64,000 nt of DNA from Roseovarius sp. SCSIO 43702 (GTDB lineage: Bacteria; Pseudomonadota; Alphaproteobacteria; Rhodobacterales; Rhodobacteraceae): contig NZ_CP080623.1 of NCBI RefSeq assembly GCF_019599045.1, positions 518,501 to 582,500 of the forward strand, written 5' to 3'. A program made the position numbers and the translations under genes. The notes beneath the pieces are model-generated. The model was given only the letters and a program-made list of their open reading frames with translations, was not told where the DNA came from and did not search any database. This document shows, piece by piece, positions 10,720 to 20,418 of this stretch. Numbering within the stretch: position 1 is the stretch's first letter; the number at the start of each line of letters is the position of its first letter.

Positions 10720-10720
<1 letters not shown>
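9797..10720 (+). CDS. Cysteine-synthase-family PLP-dependent enzyme
   Basis: Fold-type II PLP enzyme of 307 aa. IGDTPLVEL at the start, the PLP-lysine region YSKKDRAA, the substrate loop [10 protein letters not shown] (TSGNTG in classic CysK), the phosphate-binding GSGGTLGG, and the C-terminal [10 protein letters not shown] all fit cysteine synthase relatives. The GTG start at 9797 overlaps the kbl stop (GTGA), and its stop overlaps the tdh start, so it is coupled between the two threonine-degradation genes. Its substrate is unknown; an O-activated serine/threonine or a beta-elimination is possible. It is not a standard member of the Tdh-Kbl pathway. Confidence 0.85.
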
Positions 10721-11757
<1,037 letters not shown>

Positions 11758-11761
11758 AACA

Positions 11762-13738
11762 GTGTCTGATTTTCCGCGTCTCACCTCGTCCTACCGGCTT
11801 CGGCACAAGACGGTGCGCAACCGCGTCACCTTCGGCGCGCATACGGCCAACATGTCCGAGAACGGCCTGCCGGGCGCACAGTTCGGCGCCTACCTCCTCG
11901 AACGCGCGTTGGGCGGGGCGGGCATGATCGTGGCCGAGCCGATGCCGGTCCACCGCACCGGCGTGCTCACCCGAGGGAATTTCCTGCCGGAAACGGACGA
12001 CATCATTCCGGCCTTCCGCAGGATCGTGGAGCCCGTGCAGGAGGCGGGCGCGGTGATCCTGCAACAGCTCTACCATGTCGGCGCGCATGGCGATTCCGAC
12101 CTGAGTTTCGCGCCCCATTGGGGCCCCTCGGGCCTGCCCTCCTACCACGACAGCGACGGCAGCCACGCCATGACCGGGGCCGAGATCGAGGAGATGATCG
12201 CGGCCTTCATCGCGGCGGCGGTGCGGTGCCGGAAGGCCGGGTTCGACGGCGTCGAGATCTGGGCCGCCTACCATTCGCTTCTCGAGCAGTTCTGGACCCC
12301 CTGGAGCAACCGGCGCGATGACGACTGGGGCGGCAGCCTCGCGAACCGCACGCGCCTCTCGATGCGCATTCTCGAAGGCATCCGCGCGGCCTGTGGCGAG
12401 GATTTCATCGTCGGCATGTCGGTCTCGTGGTCCGACACCTACCCGGTGCTCCACGACATCGACGAGCTGACCGAGATCGTGGCGCTGCACGATGCGACGG
12501 GGCATCTCGATTACGTCACCTGCGGCTCGGGCGGGTATCTCGACTTCGAGCAGCTCATGCCCACCTTCGCCGTGGGCGAGAAGCTGACGGTGCCCGCCAC
12601 GCTCGCGCTGAAACAGGCTCTGACACACGCCAGGGTGCAGGCAGAGAGCGGCATCCGCACGCCCGAGAACGCCGAAACCGTGCTCAGTTCGGGCGAGGCC
12701 GACATGGTCTCGATCGTGCGCGGCCAGATCGCCGACCCGCACCTCGCCCGCAAGCTGACCGAGGGCCGCGCCGCGGATATCCGCGGCTGCATCTCCTGCA
12801 ACCAGATGTGCTGGGGCCGGCGCTCGCGCGACTACTGGATCTCGTGCCTGATCAACCCCTCCGCCGGACGCGAGCATATCTGGGGCGGCGACCGTTTTTC
12901 CGTCTCCGACACAGCGCAACACGTCCTTGTCGTGGGCGGCGGACCGGCAGGGCTCGAGGCCGCGCGCGTCGCGGCGGAGCGTGGCCACCGTGTCGAGCTG
13001 CACGAGGCCGCGCCGATGATCGGCGGACAGTTCCGCCTGGCAGGCGAACAGCCCCGCCGCGCCCAGATCCTCGATCTTCTCGACTGGTACGAACGGCAAT
13101 TCGCGCGGCTGGGCGTCACCCTGCGCCTCAACTCGTTCCTCGATGCCGACGACATTCGCGCGATCGGGGCCGACCGCGTCATCCTCGCCACCGGCTCGCT
13201 GCCCGACGAGGACGCGACGCAGCGCTGGCTGCCGCAACTGGGCACCTTGCCCGGCCTCGCCAACGGGCAGGTCCACGCGCCCGAGGACGTGATGCGCCGC
13301 GAGGCGCGGCTGGGCGACGCGGTCATCGTCTATGACGAGGGCGGCACGATGCGTGGCCTTGGCACCGCCTGGCACCTGGCCGAGGCCGGGCACCGCGTCA
13401 CGCTCGTCACACCCGATCCGATGGTCGGCCGCGAACTGGTCCGCACCTCCGCCGACATTCCGATCCGCGCCACCCTCGCGCGGCTCGGCGTGCGGTTCCT
13501 GACCGAACATGCCATCGCGCATTGGCACGGGCAGGGGGCACGGCTCCGCAACCTGCTGACCGGCGAGGAAATGGACGAGCCCGCCTCCGCCCTCGTCATG
13601 TCCACCACCAACCGCGCTTTCGACCCTCTTTCGGCCGAACTCGCCGATCTGTCGCCCATTCTCGTCGGCGATGCCCAGGCCCCGCGCCAGGCGCCTTACG
13701 CGTTCTACGAGGGCCGCAGGGCCGGGATGGAGATCTGA
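11762..13738 (+). CDS. NADH:flavin oxidoreductase / dienoyl-CoA-reductase-like Fe-S flavoprotein
   Basis: Protein of 658 aa with an N-terminal FMN TIM barrel (to about 340), a 4Fe-4S site with the spacing Cx2Cx3Cx11C (begins GCISCNQMC), and a C-terminal FAD/NAD(P) region starting VLVVGGGPAGLEAARVA. This three-cofactor layout is shared by 2,4-dienoyl-CoA reductase, trimethylamine dehydrogenase and the DgcA/N-methylproline demethylases. The active-site stretch HSLLEQFWTPWSNRR resembles the demethylase branch. A GTG start 4 bases after tdh fits the coupled operon. Substrate is unknown; demethylation of an N-methyl amino acid is a guess from the family. Confidence 0.8.
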   Translation: MSDFPRLTSSYRLRHKTVRNRVTFGAHTANMSENGLPGAQFGAYLLERALGGAGMIVAEPMPVHRTGVLTRGNFLPETDDIIPAFRRIVEPVQEAGAVILQQLYHVGAHGDSDLSFAPHWGPSGLPSYHDSDGSHAMTGAEIEEMIAAFIAAAVRCRKAGFDGVEIWAAYHSLLEQFWTPWSNRRDDDWGGSLANRTRLSMRILEGIRAACGEDFIVGMSVSWSDTYPVLHDIDELTEIVALHDATGHLDYVTCGSGGYLDFEQLMPTFAVGEKLTVPATLALKQALTHARVQAESGIRTPENAETVLSSGEADMVSIVRGQIADPHLARKLTEGRAADIRGCISCNQMCWGRRSRDYWISCLINPSAGREHIWGGDRFSVSDTAQHVLVVGGGPAGLEAARVAAERGHRVELHEAAPMIGGQFRLAGEQPRRAQILDLLDWYERQFARLGVTLRLNSFLDADDIRAIGADRVILATGSLPDEDATQRWLPQLGTLPGLANGQVHAPEDVMRREARLGDAVIVYDEGGTMRGLGTAWHLAEAGHRVTLVTPDPMVGRELVRTSADIPIRATLARLGVRFLTEHAIAHWHGQGARLRNLLTGEEMDEPASALVMSTTNRAFDPLSAELADLSPILVGDAQAPRQAPYAFYEGRRAGMEI

Positions 13739-13739
13739 C

Positions 13740-14561
13740 ATGACCGACCGCCACGCCAGCTTCCGCGCGCTCCACCGCCCCGGCGATCCCTTCGTGCTGC
13801 CCAATGCCTGGGACCGCGGCACGGCGCGCATGTTCGAGGCGTCGGGCGCGGCCGCGATCGCCACGACCTCGGCCGGGCACAGCTTCAGCCAGGGCCGCGT
13901 CGATGGCGGCACGCTCACCCGAGACGAGGCGCTCGCCCACGTGCAGGATCTCGTCTCGGCCGTGCGCATCCCCGTGTCGGGCGATTTCGAGAACGGCTTC
14001 GGCGAGGCACCCGAGCAGGTCGCGGAAACCATCCGCCTTGCCGCCGAGGTGGGCCTGTCGGGCTGTTCGATCGAGGATACCGCGCTGCCGGAATTCACGC
14101 CCTACGAAGCCCGTCTCTCGGTCGAGCGCATACGCGCGGGCGCAGCGGCGGCGCGCGCCCTGCCACATGACTTCGTGCTGGTGGCCCGCGCCGACGGGGT
14201 GATGCTGGGCCAGTATGACCTCGACGAGGCGATCCGCCGGATCCGGGCCTACGAAGAGGCGGGGGCGGATTGCGTCTACGTGCCGGGCCTGCCCGATGGC
14301 GCGGCGGCGCGTCGCGTGATCGAGAGTGTCGGCGTGCCCGTCAACATCCTTGCCTCCGGCCCGTTTTCGGCTCTGACACAGGCGGATTTCGCCTGTCTGG
14401 GGGCGGCGCGCCTTTCGACGGGCGGTGCGCTTGCGCGGGTCGCCTACGGCGCGGCGATCGCGGCGGTGCGCCGGATGCTCGGCGGCGATTTCACCGACCT
14501 CTCGCGCGCAGCGGCCGAGGACGACATCAACGCGTTGCTCACGCGAAACGGCGGCAGCTGA
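13740..14561 (+). CDS. Isocitrate lyase/PEP mutase superfamily protein
   Basis: TIM-barrel protein of 273 aa. PNAWDRGTARMFE, SGDFENGFG, GCSIEDT and LVARADG are the standard motifs of the PEP-mutase/isocitrate-lyase superfamily, with the aspartate/glutamate magnesium site. The KKCGH catalytic loop of true isocitrate lyase is absent, so a role as an oxaloacetate decarboxylase, PEP-mutase or methylisocitrate-lyase-like C-C lyase on another 2-oxo acid is more likely. Last gene of the kbl-tdh operon, one base after the flavoprotein gene. Confidence 0.8.
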   Translation: MTDRHASFRALHRPGDPFVLPNAWDRGTARMFEASGAAAIATTSAGHSFSQGRVDGGTLTRDEALAHVQDLVSAVRIPVSGDFENGFGEAPEQVAETIRLAAEVGLSGCSIEDTALPEFTPYEARLSVERIRAGAAAARALPHDFVLVARADGVMLGQYDLDEAIRRIRAYEEAGADCVYVPGLPDGAAARRVIESVGVPVNILASGPFSALTQADFACLGAARLSTGGALARVAYGAAIAAVRRMLGGDFTDLSRAAAEDDINALLTRNGGS

Positions 14562-14570
14562 CCGCCCGGT

Positions 14571-15089
14571 TCAGTCCAGAACCGCCTCGATATCCCGCGT
14601 CATCCGGCCCGAAAGCGGGCTCACCGGGCTGCCATAGGTGGCGGCGACCCGGCCCTCGCGGTCGATCAGGATCTTGTTGAAGTTCCACGCCGGCTCGAAC
14701 CCCGTCTCGGCGGCCACCGACCGATAGAAGGGATGCGCGGCCTTGCCCCTGACCGGCGTGATCCCGGTCATCGGCATGTCGATCCCGTAGGTCAGCGTGC
14801 AGAACTCCTTGACCTCGGCATCGCTGGCGAGCTCCTGCCGGAAATCATCCGAGGGCACGGCCAGAACCACGAGCCCCCGCGCGCGATAGCGGTCATAGAG
14901 CGCCTGAAGCTCTTCGTATTGCCGGGTAAATGCACAACGCGACGCGGTGTTGACCACGAGCACCGGCTGCCCCGCCCATTGCGACAGGCTGAGCGTGCCG
15001 CCGTCGATGTTGCGAAACCGCGCGTCGAGATCGAGCGCGGCGGCCGGCAGCGCGAGGACGAGGGCGAAAAGCAGGGCGAAAAGGCGCAT
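14571..15089 (-). CDS. Secreted glutathione-peroxidase-family thiol peroxidase
   Basis: 172 aa with an N-terminal signal peptide (MRLFALLFALVLALPAAA) and the GPx fold. The peroxidatic residue is Cys52 in NTASRC; GPx proteins have Sec or Cys here. The Trp of the active site appears in AWNFNKILID. Family members of this kind usually use thioredoxin rather than glutathione; the signal peptide places it in the periplasm. It is divergent from msrB-msrA, so this is a small oxidative-damage locus. The ATG at 15089 was chosen for the signal peptide and GGAGATACG before it. Confidence 0.9.
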   Translation of the reverse strand: MRLFALLFALVLALPAAALDLDARFRNIDGGTLSLSQWAGQPVLVVNTASRCAFTRQYEELQALYDRYRARGLVVLAVPSDDFRQELASDAEVKEFCTLTYGIDMPMTGITPVRGKAAHPFYRSVAAETGFEPAWNFNKILIDREGRVAATYGSPVSPLSGRMTRDIEAVLD

Positions 15090-15139
15090 ATGCGTATCTC
15101 CTTCATATGGACGTGCTACGTGGACGGCGCATCCCCGGA

Positions 15140-15153
15140 TCACCCAAGGGTGA
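15140..15153. promoter_or_regulatory. Inverted repeat TCACCC-AA-GGGTGA between gpx and msrB
   Basis: Perfect 6-bp arms around AA in the divergent promoter region of the peroxidase and the methionine sulfoxide reductases. It could be an operator for a redox regulator, but no regulator is encoded nearby. Confidence 0.35.
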
Positions 15154-15225
15154 GGCGCCTGAAATAACCCTTTGCTTTGGCGCGCGCGGCCCCAAATAAT
15201 GCTCACACCTACGGAGGACAGATTC

Positions 15226-15675
15226 ATGGCGAAATACGAAAGATCGCCCGACGCCATCGCGGCCCTCGATCCCGAACAGTATCACGTCACCCAGGAAAGC
15301 GGCACCGAGCGCCCTGGCACGGGCAAGTATCTCGACAACAAGGAGCCGGGCATCTACGTGGATATCGTCTCGGGCGAGCCGCTTTTCGCGTCCGCCGACA
15401 AGTTCGAAAGCGGTTGCGGCTGGCCCAGCTTCACCAAGCCGATCGAGCCTGCCCATGTGAACGAATTGCGCGACACGTCGCACGGCATGGTCCGCACCGA
15501 GGTCCGCTCGACCCATGGCGACAGCCACCTGGGCCACGTCTTTCCGGACGGGCCGCGGGATCGCGGCGGGCTGCGCTACTGCATCAATTCGGCCTCGCTC
15601 CGGTTCATCCATCGCGACGACATGGAGGCCGAGGGCTATGGCGAATATCTTGACCAAGTGGAGGATGTGACATGA
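15226..15675 (+). CDS. msrB: Peptide-methionine (R)-S-oxide reductase MsrB
   Basis: 149 aa; reduces methionine-R-sulfoxide in proteins. Typical motifs are [39 protein letters not shown] and the catalytic Cys119 in RYCINSASL. The two CxxC zinc pairs found in many MsrB are not seen. ACGGAGGAC before the ATG at 15226 fixes the start; an upstream ATG at 15199 lacks a ribosome site. Its stop overlaps the msrA start by 4 bases. Confidence 0.95.
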   Translation: MAKYERSPDAIAALDPEQYHVTQESGTERPGTGKYLDNKEPGIYVDIVSGEPLFASADKFESGCGWPSFTKPIEPAHVNELRDTSHGMVRTEVRSTHGDSHLGHVFPDGPRDRGGLRYCINSASLRFIHRDDMEAEGYGEYLDQVEDVT

Positions 15676-16178
15676 CCGAACGCGCCGTTCTGGCCGGGGG
15701 GTGCTTCTGGGGGATGCAGGACCTGATCCGCAGGCTCGACGGGGTCATATCGACCCGCGTGGGCTATACCGGCGGTGACGTTCCGAACGCCACCTATCGC
15801 AACCACGGCACCCATGCCGAGGGGATCGAGATCCATTTCGACCCCAAGCGCATCAGCTACCGCGACCTGCTGGAGTTCTTCTTTCAGATCCACGATCCGA
15901 CCACGCCCAACCGCCAGGGCAACGATGTGGGCATGTCCTATCGCTCCGCCATCTACTACGTGGACGACGAGCAGAAATACGAGGCGCTGCGCACCATCGC
16001 CGATGTCGAGGCATCGGGCAAATGGCCCGGCAAGGTCGTGACCGAGGTGGAGCCGGCGGGCGACTTCTGGGAGGCCGAGCCCGAGCATCAGGACTACCTG
16101 CAACGGTTTCCGACGGGGTACACCTGCCATTTCCCGCGCAAGCAATGGGTGCTCGATCACACGCGCGAGAAGGCCTGA
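15672..16178 (+). CDS. msrA: Peptide-methionine (S)-S-oxide reductase MsrA
   Basis: 168 aa; reduces methionine-S-sulfoxide. The catalytic GCFWG places the active Cys at residue 11, followed by GYTGG and the HDPT motif. The C-terminal resolving cysteine is in [12 protein letters not shown] overlap with msrB means the two stereospecific enzymes are made together. No signal peptide, so cytoplasmic, in contrast to the divergent peroxidase. Confidence 0.95.
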   Translation: MTERAVLAGGCFWGMQDLIRRLDGVISTRVGYTGGDVPNATYRNHGTHAEGIEIHFDPKRISYRDLLEFFFQIHDPTTPNRQGNDVGMSYRSAIYYVDDEQKYEALRTIADVEASGKWPGKVVTEVEPAGDFWEAEPEHQDYLQRFPTGYTCHFPRKQWVLDHTREKA

Positions 16179-16242
16179 GCCGAAAGCGCTTCGCCTTTGA
16201 CCTGGGACATCGGGTAAAGGCCAAATGCGCGCAACGCTGATG

Positions 16243-17733
16243 TTACTTGAAAAGCCCTGCGTGCGCGTCGCGCAGGGCTTTCTTCTGCACCTTGCCCATC
16301 GTGTTGCGCGGAAGCTCTTCGGCAAAGACGATGCGCTTGGGGTGCTTGAACTTCGCGAGGTCGCCCAGCGCGCCCATGATCGCGGCCTCGTCCACCTCGC
16401 CCGCGCGCACCACCACGGCGACCACGGCCTCGCCGAAATCGGGATGCGGCACGCCGATCACGGCGCTTTCTCGCACGCGGCCCACCTCGTCGATCACCGC
16501 CTCGACCTCCTTGGGATAGACGTTGAAGCCGCCGGTGATGATCATGTCCTTCTCGCGCCCCACGATGGTCACGTAGCCATCCGCGTCGACAAGGCCCTGG
16601 TCGCCGGTGATGAACCACCCGTCCGGGCGCAGCTCCTCGGCGGTCTTCTCGGGCATTCTCCAGTAGCCCCGGAAAACGTTCGGCCCCCGCACCTCGATCA
16701 CGCCGATCTCGCCCGTTTGCACCTCGCGTCCCTCGGCCATCACCCGCAGTTCCACCCCCGGAAGCGGAAAGCCCACGGTCCCCGCCCGCCGCTCTCCGTT
16801 GAGCGGGTTCGAGGTGTTCATGTTGGTCTCGGTCATGCCATAGCGTTCGAGGATGCGGTGCCCCGTCGCCGCCTCCCACCGCTCATGCGTCTCGACCAGG
16901 AGCGGGGCCGAGCCCGACACGAAAAGCCGCATGTTGGCGGCCCGCTCCCGCGTGAGGCCGGGATGCTCCAGGAGCCGCGTGTAGAAGGTCGGCACCCCCA
17001 TGAGCGCCGTGGCGCGTGGCATCGCGTCGATGATCGCGTCCGCGTCGAAGCGCGGCAGGAAATGCACCGAGCACCCGGCCAGCAGCGCCACGTTCGTCGC
17101 GACGAAAAGGCCATGCGTGTGAAAGATCGGCAGCGCGTGGATGAGCACGTCATCGGCGGTGAACCCCCACACCTCGCGCAGCGTCTCCGAGTTCGAGGCA
17201 AGGTTCGCGTGGCTCAGCATCGCGCCTTTCGAACGTCCCGTGGTGCCCGAGGTGTAGAGGATCGCGGCAAGGTCGTCCGCGTCCCTGGCCACCGCCGCGG
17301 CGGGTGCCTCGCTCGCGGCCGCCCCCACCAGGGTCCCGCCGCCACCCGCGTCGAGCGTCATGACCCGCGCATCTCCGGCGATGCTCCGCGTCCCGCCCTC
17401 GCGCGCCGGATCGCAGACCACCACGCGCGGCTCGGCGTCGCCGGTGAAATAGGCCACCTCGGCCCCGGTATAGGCGGTGTTGAGCGGCAGGAACACGCCC
17501 CCCGCCATCACCGTCCCGAGATAGAGCTGTACCCCTTCCAGCGATTTCTCCACCTGCACCGCCACCCGGTCGCCGGGCGCGACGCCCGCACGGACCAGCG
17601 CCGCCGCCATCCGCGCCGCGCCGTCGAACAGCGCACCATAGCTCATCTCCGGGCCGTCGGGGCGCGTGGCGAAAACCCTGTCGCGCGGGCCCGCGGCGGC
17701 AAGGCGTCGGATCAGATAATTCGCGTCATGCAT
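16243..17733 (-). CDS. matB: Malonyl-CoA synthetase MatB
   Basis: AMP-forming acyl-CoA synthetase of 496 aa that activates malonate (and often methylmalonate). It has the P-loop YTSGTTGRSKGAMLSH, the motif ERYGMTETNMNTSNP, which is characteristic of MatB, the hinge TGDQG, and the C-terminal catalytic lysine in NTMGKVQKKALR. The ATG at 17733 fits the family N-terminus. No malonate decarboxylase or matC lies next to it; the divergent DMT transporter is the only neighbour. The C-terminal codons include a hairpin that could end msrA transcription. Confidence 0.92.
   Translation of the reverse strand: MHDANYLIRRLAAAGPRDRVFATRPDGPEMSYGALFDGAARMAAALVRAGVAPGDRVAVQVEKSLEGVQLYLGTVMAGGVFLPLNTAYTGAEVAYFTGDAEPRVVVCDPAREGGTRSIAGDARVMTLDAGGGGTLVGAAASEAPAAAVARDADDLAAILYTSGTTGRSKGAMLSHANLASNSETLREVWGFTADDVLIHALPIFHTHGLFVATNVALLAGCSVHFLPRFDADAIIDAMPRATALMGVPTFYTRLLEHPGLTRERAANMRLFVSGSAPLLVETHERWEAATGHRILERYGMTETNMNTSNPLNGERRAGTVGFPLPGVELRVMAEGREVQTGEIGVIEVRGPNVFRGYWRMPEKTAEELRPDGWFITGDQGLVDADGYVTIVGREKDMIITGGFNVYPKEVEAVIDEVGRVRESAVIGVPHPDFGEAVVAVVVRAGEVDEAAIMGALGDLAKFKHPKRIVFAEELPRNTMGKVQKKALRDAHAGLFK
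16251..16285 (+). terminator. Candidate terminator of msrB-msrA, inside matB coding sequence
   Basis: Stem of 11 bp (aaagccctgcg / cgcagggcttt) with a 9-base loop, followed by TCTTCT on the plus strand. It lies in the last codons of the convergent matB gene, 72 bases after the msrA stop. Confidence 0.6.
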
Positions 17734-17798
17734 CGGCGTCGCTCCTTCCCTTGACCTTCCATGCCCGAAGGCGCAGACCAAAGGCAAGGAGGCCCGTC

Positions 17799-18722
17799 AT
17801 GCAGCCTGTCAAAGGTATCGCGCTCAAGCTCTGCGCCGTCATCCTCTTCATCTGCATGGCCTCGCTCATCAAGGCCACCTCGGATCACGTGCCGCCCGGC
17901 GAGGCGGTGTTCTTCCGCTCGTTCTTCGCGATACCCGTGATCTTCGTCTGGCTCGTGATGCGGGGCGAGCTGCGCACCGGGCTGAAGGTCGTCTCGCCCA
18001 TGGGCCACTTCTGGCGCGGCTTCGTCGGCACGGCCGCCATGGGGCTGAGCTTCACCGCGCTGGGCCTGCTGCCGCTGCCCGAGGCGACGGCGCTGGGCTA
18101 TACCGCCCCGCTTCTCACGGTGGTTTTCGCGGCGATGTTCCTCGACGAACGCGTGGGCGTCTTTCGCATCAGCGCGGTGACGCTGGGGCTCGTGGGCGTC
18201 GTCATCGTCCTCAGCCCGCGCCTGACCGCCTTCGGCGGCGAAACCGTCTCGACGGCGCAGGCGCTCGGTGCGCTCGCCGCGCTCACCGGCGCGGTCTGCG
18301 CCGCGCTGGCCCAGATCTACATCCGCAAGCTCGTCGCGTTCGAGCGCACCTCGGCCATCGTCTTCTACTTCTCCCTCACCTCCAGCATCCTCGCGGCGCT
18401 CACCGCGCCCTTCGGCTGGGTCATGCCCGACGCGCCCGAGTTCGCGATGCTCGTCGCCGCGGGGCTGCTGGGCGGGACGGCCCAGATCTTCCTGACCTCC
18501 TGCTACCGTTTCGCCGATGCCTCGGTCGTGGCACCCTTCGATTACGCCTCGATGATCTTCGCGCTCGTCATCGGCTTCTTCGTCTTCGACGAGGTGCCCA
18601 CCGGCCCGATGCTGGGCGGCGCGGCGATCGTGATCTTCGCGGGTTGCCTGATCATCTGGCGCGAGCGGCAACTGGGCCTGCGCCGGGCCCGCGCCCGCGC
18701 GGTCAAGACGCCCTATGGCTGA
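17799..18722 (+). CDS. DMT/EamA family transporter
   Basis: 307 aa, about ten hydrophobic helices in two EamA repeats, with a conserved glutamate-rich turn (LDERVGVFRI and FDEVPT at equivalent ends of the repeats). Inner-membrane drug/metabolite exporter family; related proteins move amino acids, nucleotides or S-adenosylmethionine. AAGGAGG precedes the ATG at 17799. Divergent from matB with 65 bases between starts. Substrate unknown. Confidence 0.9.
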   Translation: MQPVKGIALKLCAVILFICMASLIKATSDHVPPGEAVFFRSFFAIPVIFVWLVMRGELRTGLKVVSPMGHFWRGFVGTAAMGLSFTALGLLPLPEATALGYTAPLLTVVFAAMFLDERVGVFRISAVTLGLVGVVIVLSPRLTAFGGETVSTAQALGALAALTGAVCAALAQIYIRKLVAFERTSAIVFYFSLTSSILAALTAPFGWVMPDAPEFAMLVAAGLLGGTAQIFLTSCYRFADASVVAPFDYASMIFALVIGFFVFDEVPTGPMLGGAAIVIFAGCLIIWRERQLGLRRARARAVKTPYG

Positions 18723-18794
18723 CACGGCCATCATGGAACAGCACCCGCACCCCGCACGTTGACCGGTAAATCCCCGCAACGACGTGAGGACGCC

Positions 18795-20171
18795 ATGAGC
18801 AACACGATCGAGACGATCAACCCGACCGACGGTTCGGTCATCGACACCTACGAGACCATGGAAAGGGCCGAGGTGGAACGCCGCATCGAGGCGTGCCACG
18901 AAGCCTTTCTCGACTGGCGCAGGAAAAGTCACGAGGAGCGCGGAGAGATCATCCGCGCCATCGGACAGGGCCTGCGCGACAACAAGGATGAATTCGCCCG
19001 CCTCATGACCCGCGAGATGGGCAAGCTGCTCTCGCAATCCGAGCAGGAGATCGAACTTTGCGCCGCGATCTGCGACTACACGGCCGAGACCGGCCCCAAG
19101 GAACTGGCCCCCGAGGACCGCGAGATCGACAGCGGCCAGCGCGGGCGCGTGGTTCATGCGCCGCTAGGCGTGATCTATGGCATCCAGCCTTGGAACTTCC
19201 CCTGCTACCAGGTCGTGCGCTACTCCATCGCGAACCTCATGGCCGGCAACGGCGTGCTTCTGAAACACGCGGCCAACGTGACGGGGTCGGGCCTCATGGT
19301 CGAGAAGATCTATCGCGAGGCGGGCCTGCCCGAGGGGCTCTTCGCCACGCTCATCATCAGCCATGACCAGTCCGACGAGGTCATCAAGCACGAGCTCGTG
19401 CGCGGCGTGACCCTGACCGGAAGCCCCGACGCGGGCCGCCACGTGGCCGAGAAGGCCGGGGCCGAACTCAAGAAAACCGTGCTCGAGCTCGGGTCGAACG
19501 ACGCCTATCTCGTGCTCTCGGATGCCGACCTCGAAACCGCGGTCGAGACCTGCGTGCAGGGCCGGATCTACAACAACGGCGAAACCTGCATCGCCGCCAA
19601 GCGGTTCATCGTGGTGGACAGCCTCTATGACAGGTTCCGCGACGCCTATGTCGAGAAGATGAAGGCGCTGAAGCACGGCGATCCGATGGGGGACGATGCC
19701 GATCTCGGCCCCATGGCGCGCGAGGATCTGCGCGACGACCTGCACGAGCAGGTGCAGGAAAGCGTGAAGAAGGGGGCCAAGGTGCTCTGCGGCGGCGAGA
19801 TGCCCGAGGGCAAGGGCTGGTTCTACCCCGCGACCGTGCTCGACAACGTGGAGCCGGGGCAGCCGGCCTATGACGACGAGCTTTTCGGCCCGGTCTCATC
19901 GCTCATCCGGGCCAAGGATGACGCGGACGCCATGCGCATCGCCAATGACAGCCGTTTCGGCCTGGGCGGCGGCATCATCTCGGGCGATACCGAGCGCGCG
20001 ATGAAACTGGCCGAGGAAGAATTCGACACCGGAATGGTCTTCATCAACGGTTTCGGCCTCGCCACGCCCAACATGCCCTTCGGCGGGGTGAAGGACTCGG
20101 GCTATGGCCGCGAACATGGCGGGTTCGGGATGAAGGAATTCACCAACGCCAAGGCGGTTCTGGTGATGTAA
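18795..20171 (+). CDS. Succinate-semialdehyde-type aldehyde dehydrogenase (Sad/YneI-like)
   Basis: NAD(P)-dependent aldehyde dehydrogenase of 458 aa, the length and pattern of E. coli Sad. Motifs include PWNFPCYQVVRY, LLKHAANV, the general-base motif LELGSND (usually LELGG) and catalytic Cys in NNGETCIAAKRF. Sad oxidises succinate semialdehyde to succinate. It sits beside the putrescine uptake/catabolism locus, whose end product after 4-aminobutyrate transamination would be succinate semialdehyde, so this role fits. It is convergent with the PuuB-like gene, with a repeat element between. Confidence 0.85.
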   Translation: MSNTIETINPTDGSVIDTYETMERAEVERRIEACHEAFLDWRRKSHEERGEIIRAIGQGLRDNKDEFARLMTREMGKLLSQSEQEIELCAAICDYTAETGPKELAPEDREIDSGQRGRVVHAPLGVIYGIQPWNFPCYQVVRYSIANLMAGNGVLLKHAANVTGSGLMVEKIYREAGLPEGLFATLIISHDQSDEVIKHELVRGVTLTGSPDAGRHVAEKAGAELKKTVLELGSNDAYLVLSDADLETAVETCVQGRIYNNGETCIAAKRFIVVDSLYDRFRDAYVEKMKALKHGDPMGDDADLGPMAREDLRDDLHEQVQESVKKGAKVLCGGEMPEGKGWFYPATVLDNVEPGQPAYDDELFGPVSSLIRAKDDADAMRIANDSRFGLGGGIISGDTERAMKLAEEEFDTGMVFINGFGLATPNMPFGGVKDSGYGREHGGFGMKEFTNAKAVLVM

Positions 20172-20324
20172 GCGTTTGAGGGCAAAGCCCTCAAACGCGC
20201 GCCGCAAGTGGATTGCCCCCGGCAATCCACGTCAGGCTAACAAGGTGCCGCAAGTGGATTGCCAAAGCGTTTGCCACGCAAACGCGCGCCGAAAGTGGAT
20301 TGCCTCCGGCAATCCACGTCAGGC
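20172..20324. repeat. Compound inverted/direct repeat element
   Basis: Alternating hairpins after the dehydrogenase stop: gcgtttgagggc/gccctcaaacgc (20172-20198), gtggattgcc/ggcaatccac (20208-20230), gcgtttgc/gcaaacgc (20267-20285) and gtggattgcc/ggcaatccac (20295-20317). The 46 bases 20192-20237 recur at 20279-20324 with two mismatches, and a partial gccgcaagtggattgcc copy lies at 20248-20263. This is a REP-like intergenic element; between convergent genes it may also end transcription. Confidence 0.8.
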
Positions 20325-20418
20325 CCCGCCTGCCATAAGGCGCCAACACAGCCCCAAACCAAGCGCAAAGCGCGCCGGGCGATCGCCCGGCGCCCGACAG
20401 CGCGACCGCCGCTTGCCC

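Noticed and set aside
13740..14561. Isocitrate lyase proper
   Set aside because: Too short and lacks the KKCGH catalytic loop.
20172..20324. Possible CRISPR array
   Set aside because: Repeats are palindromic, of two kinds, only two to three copies, and no unique spacers of constant length or cas genes are present.
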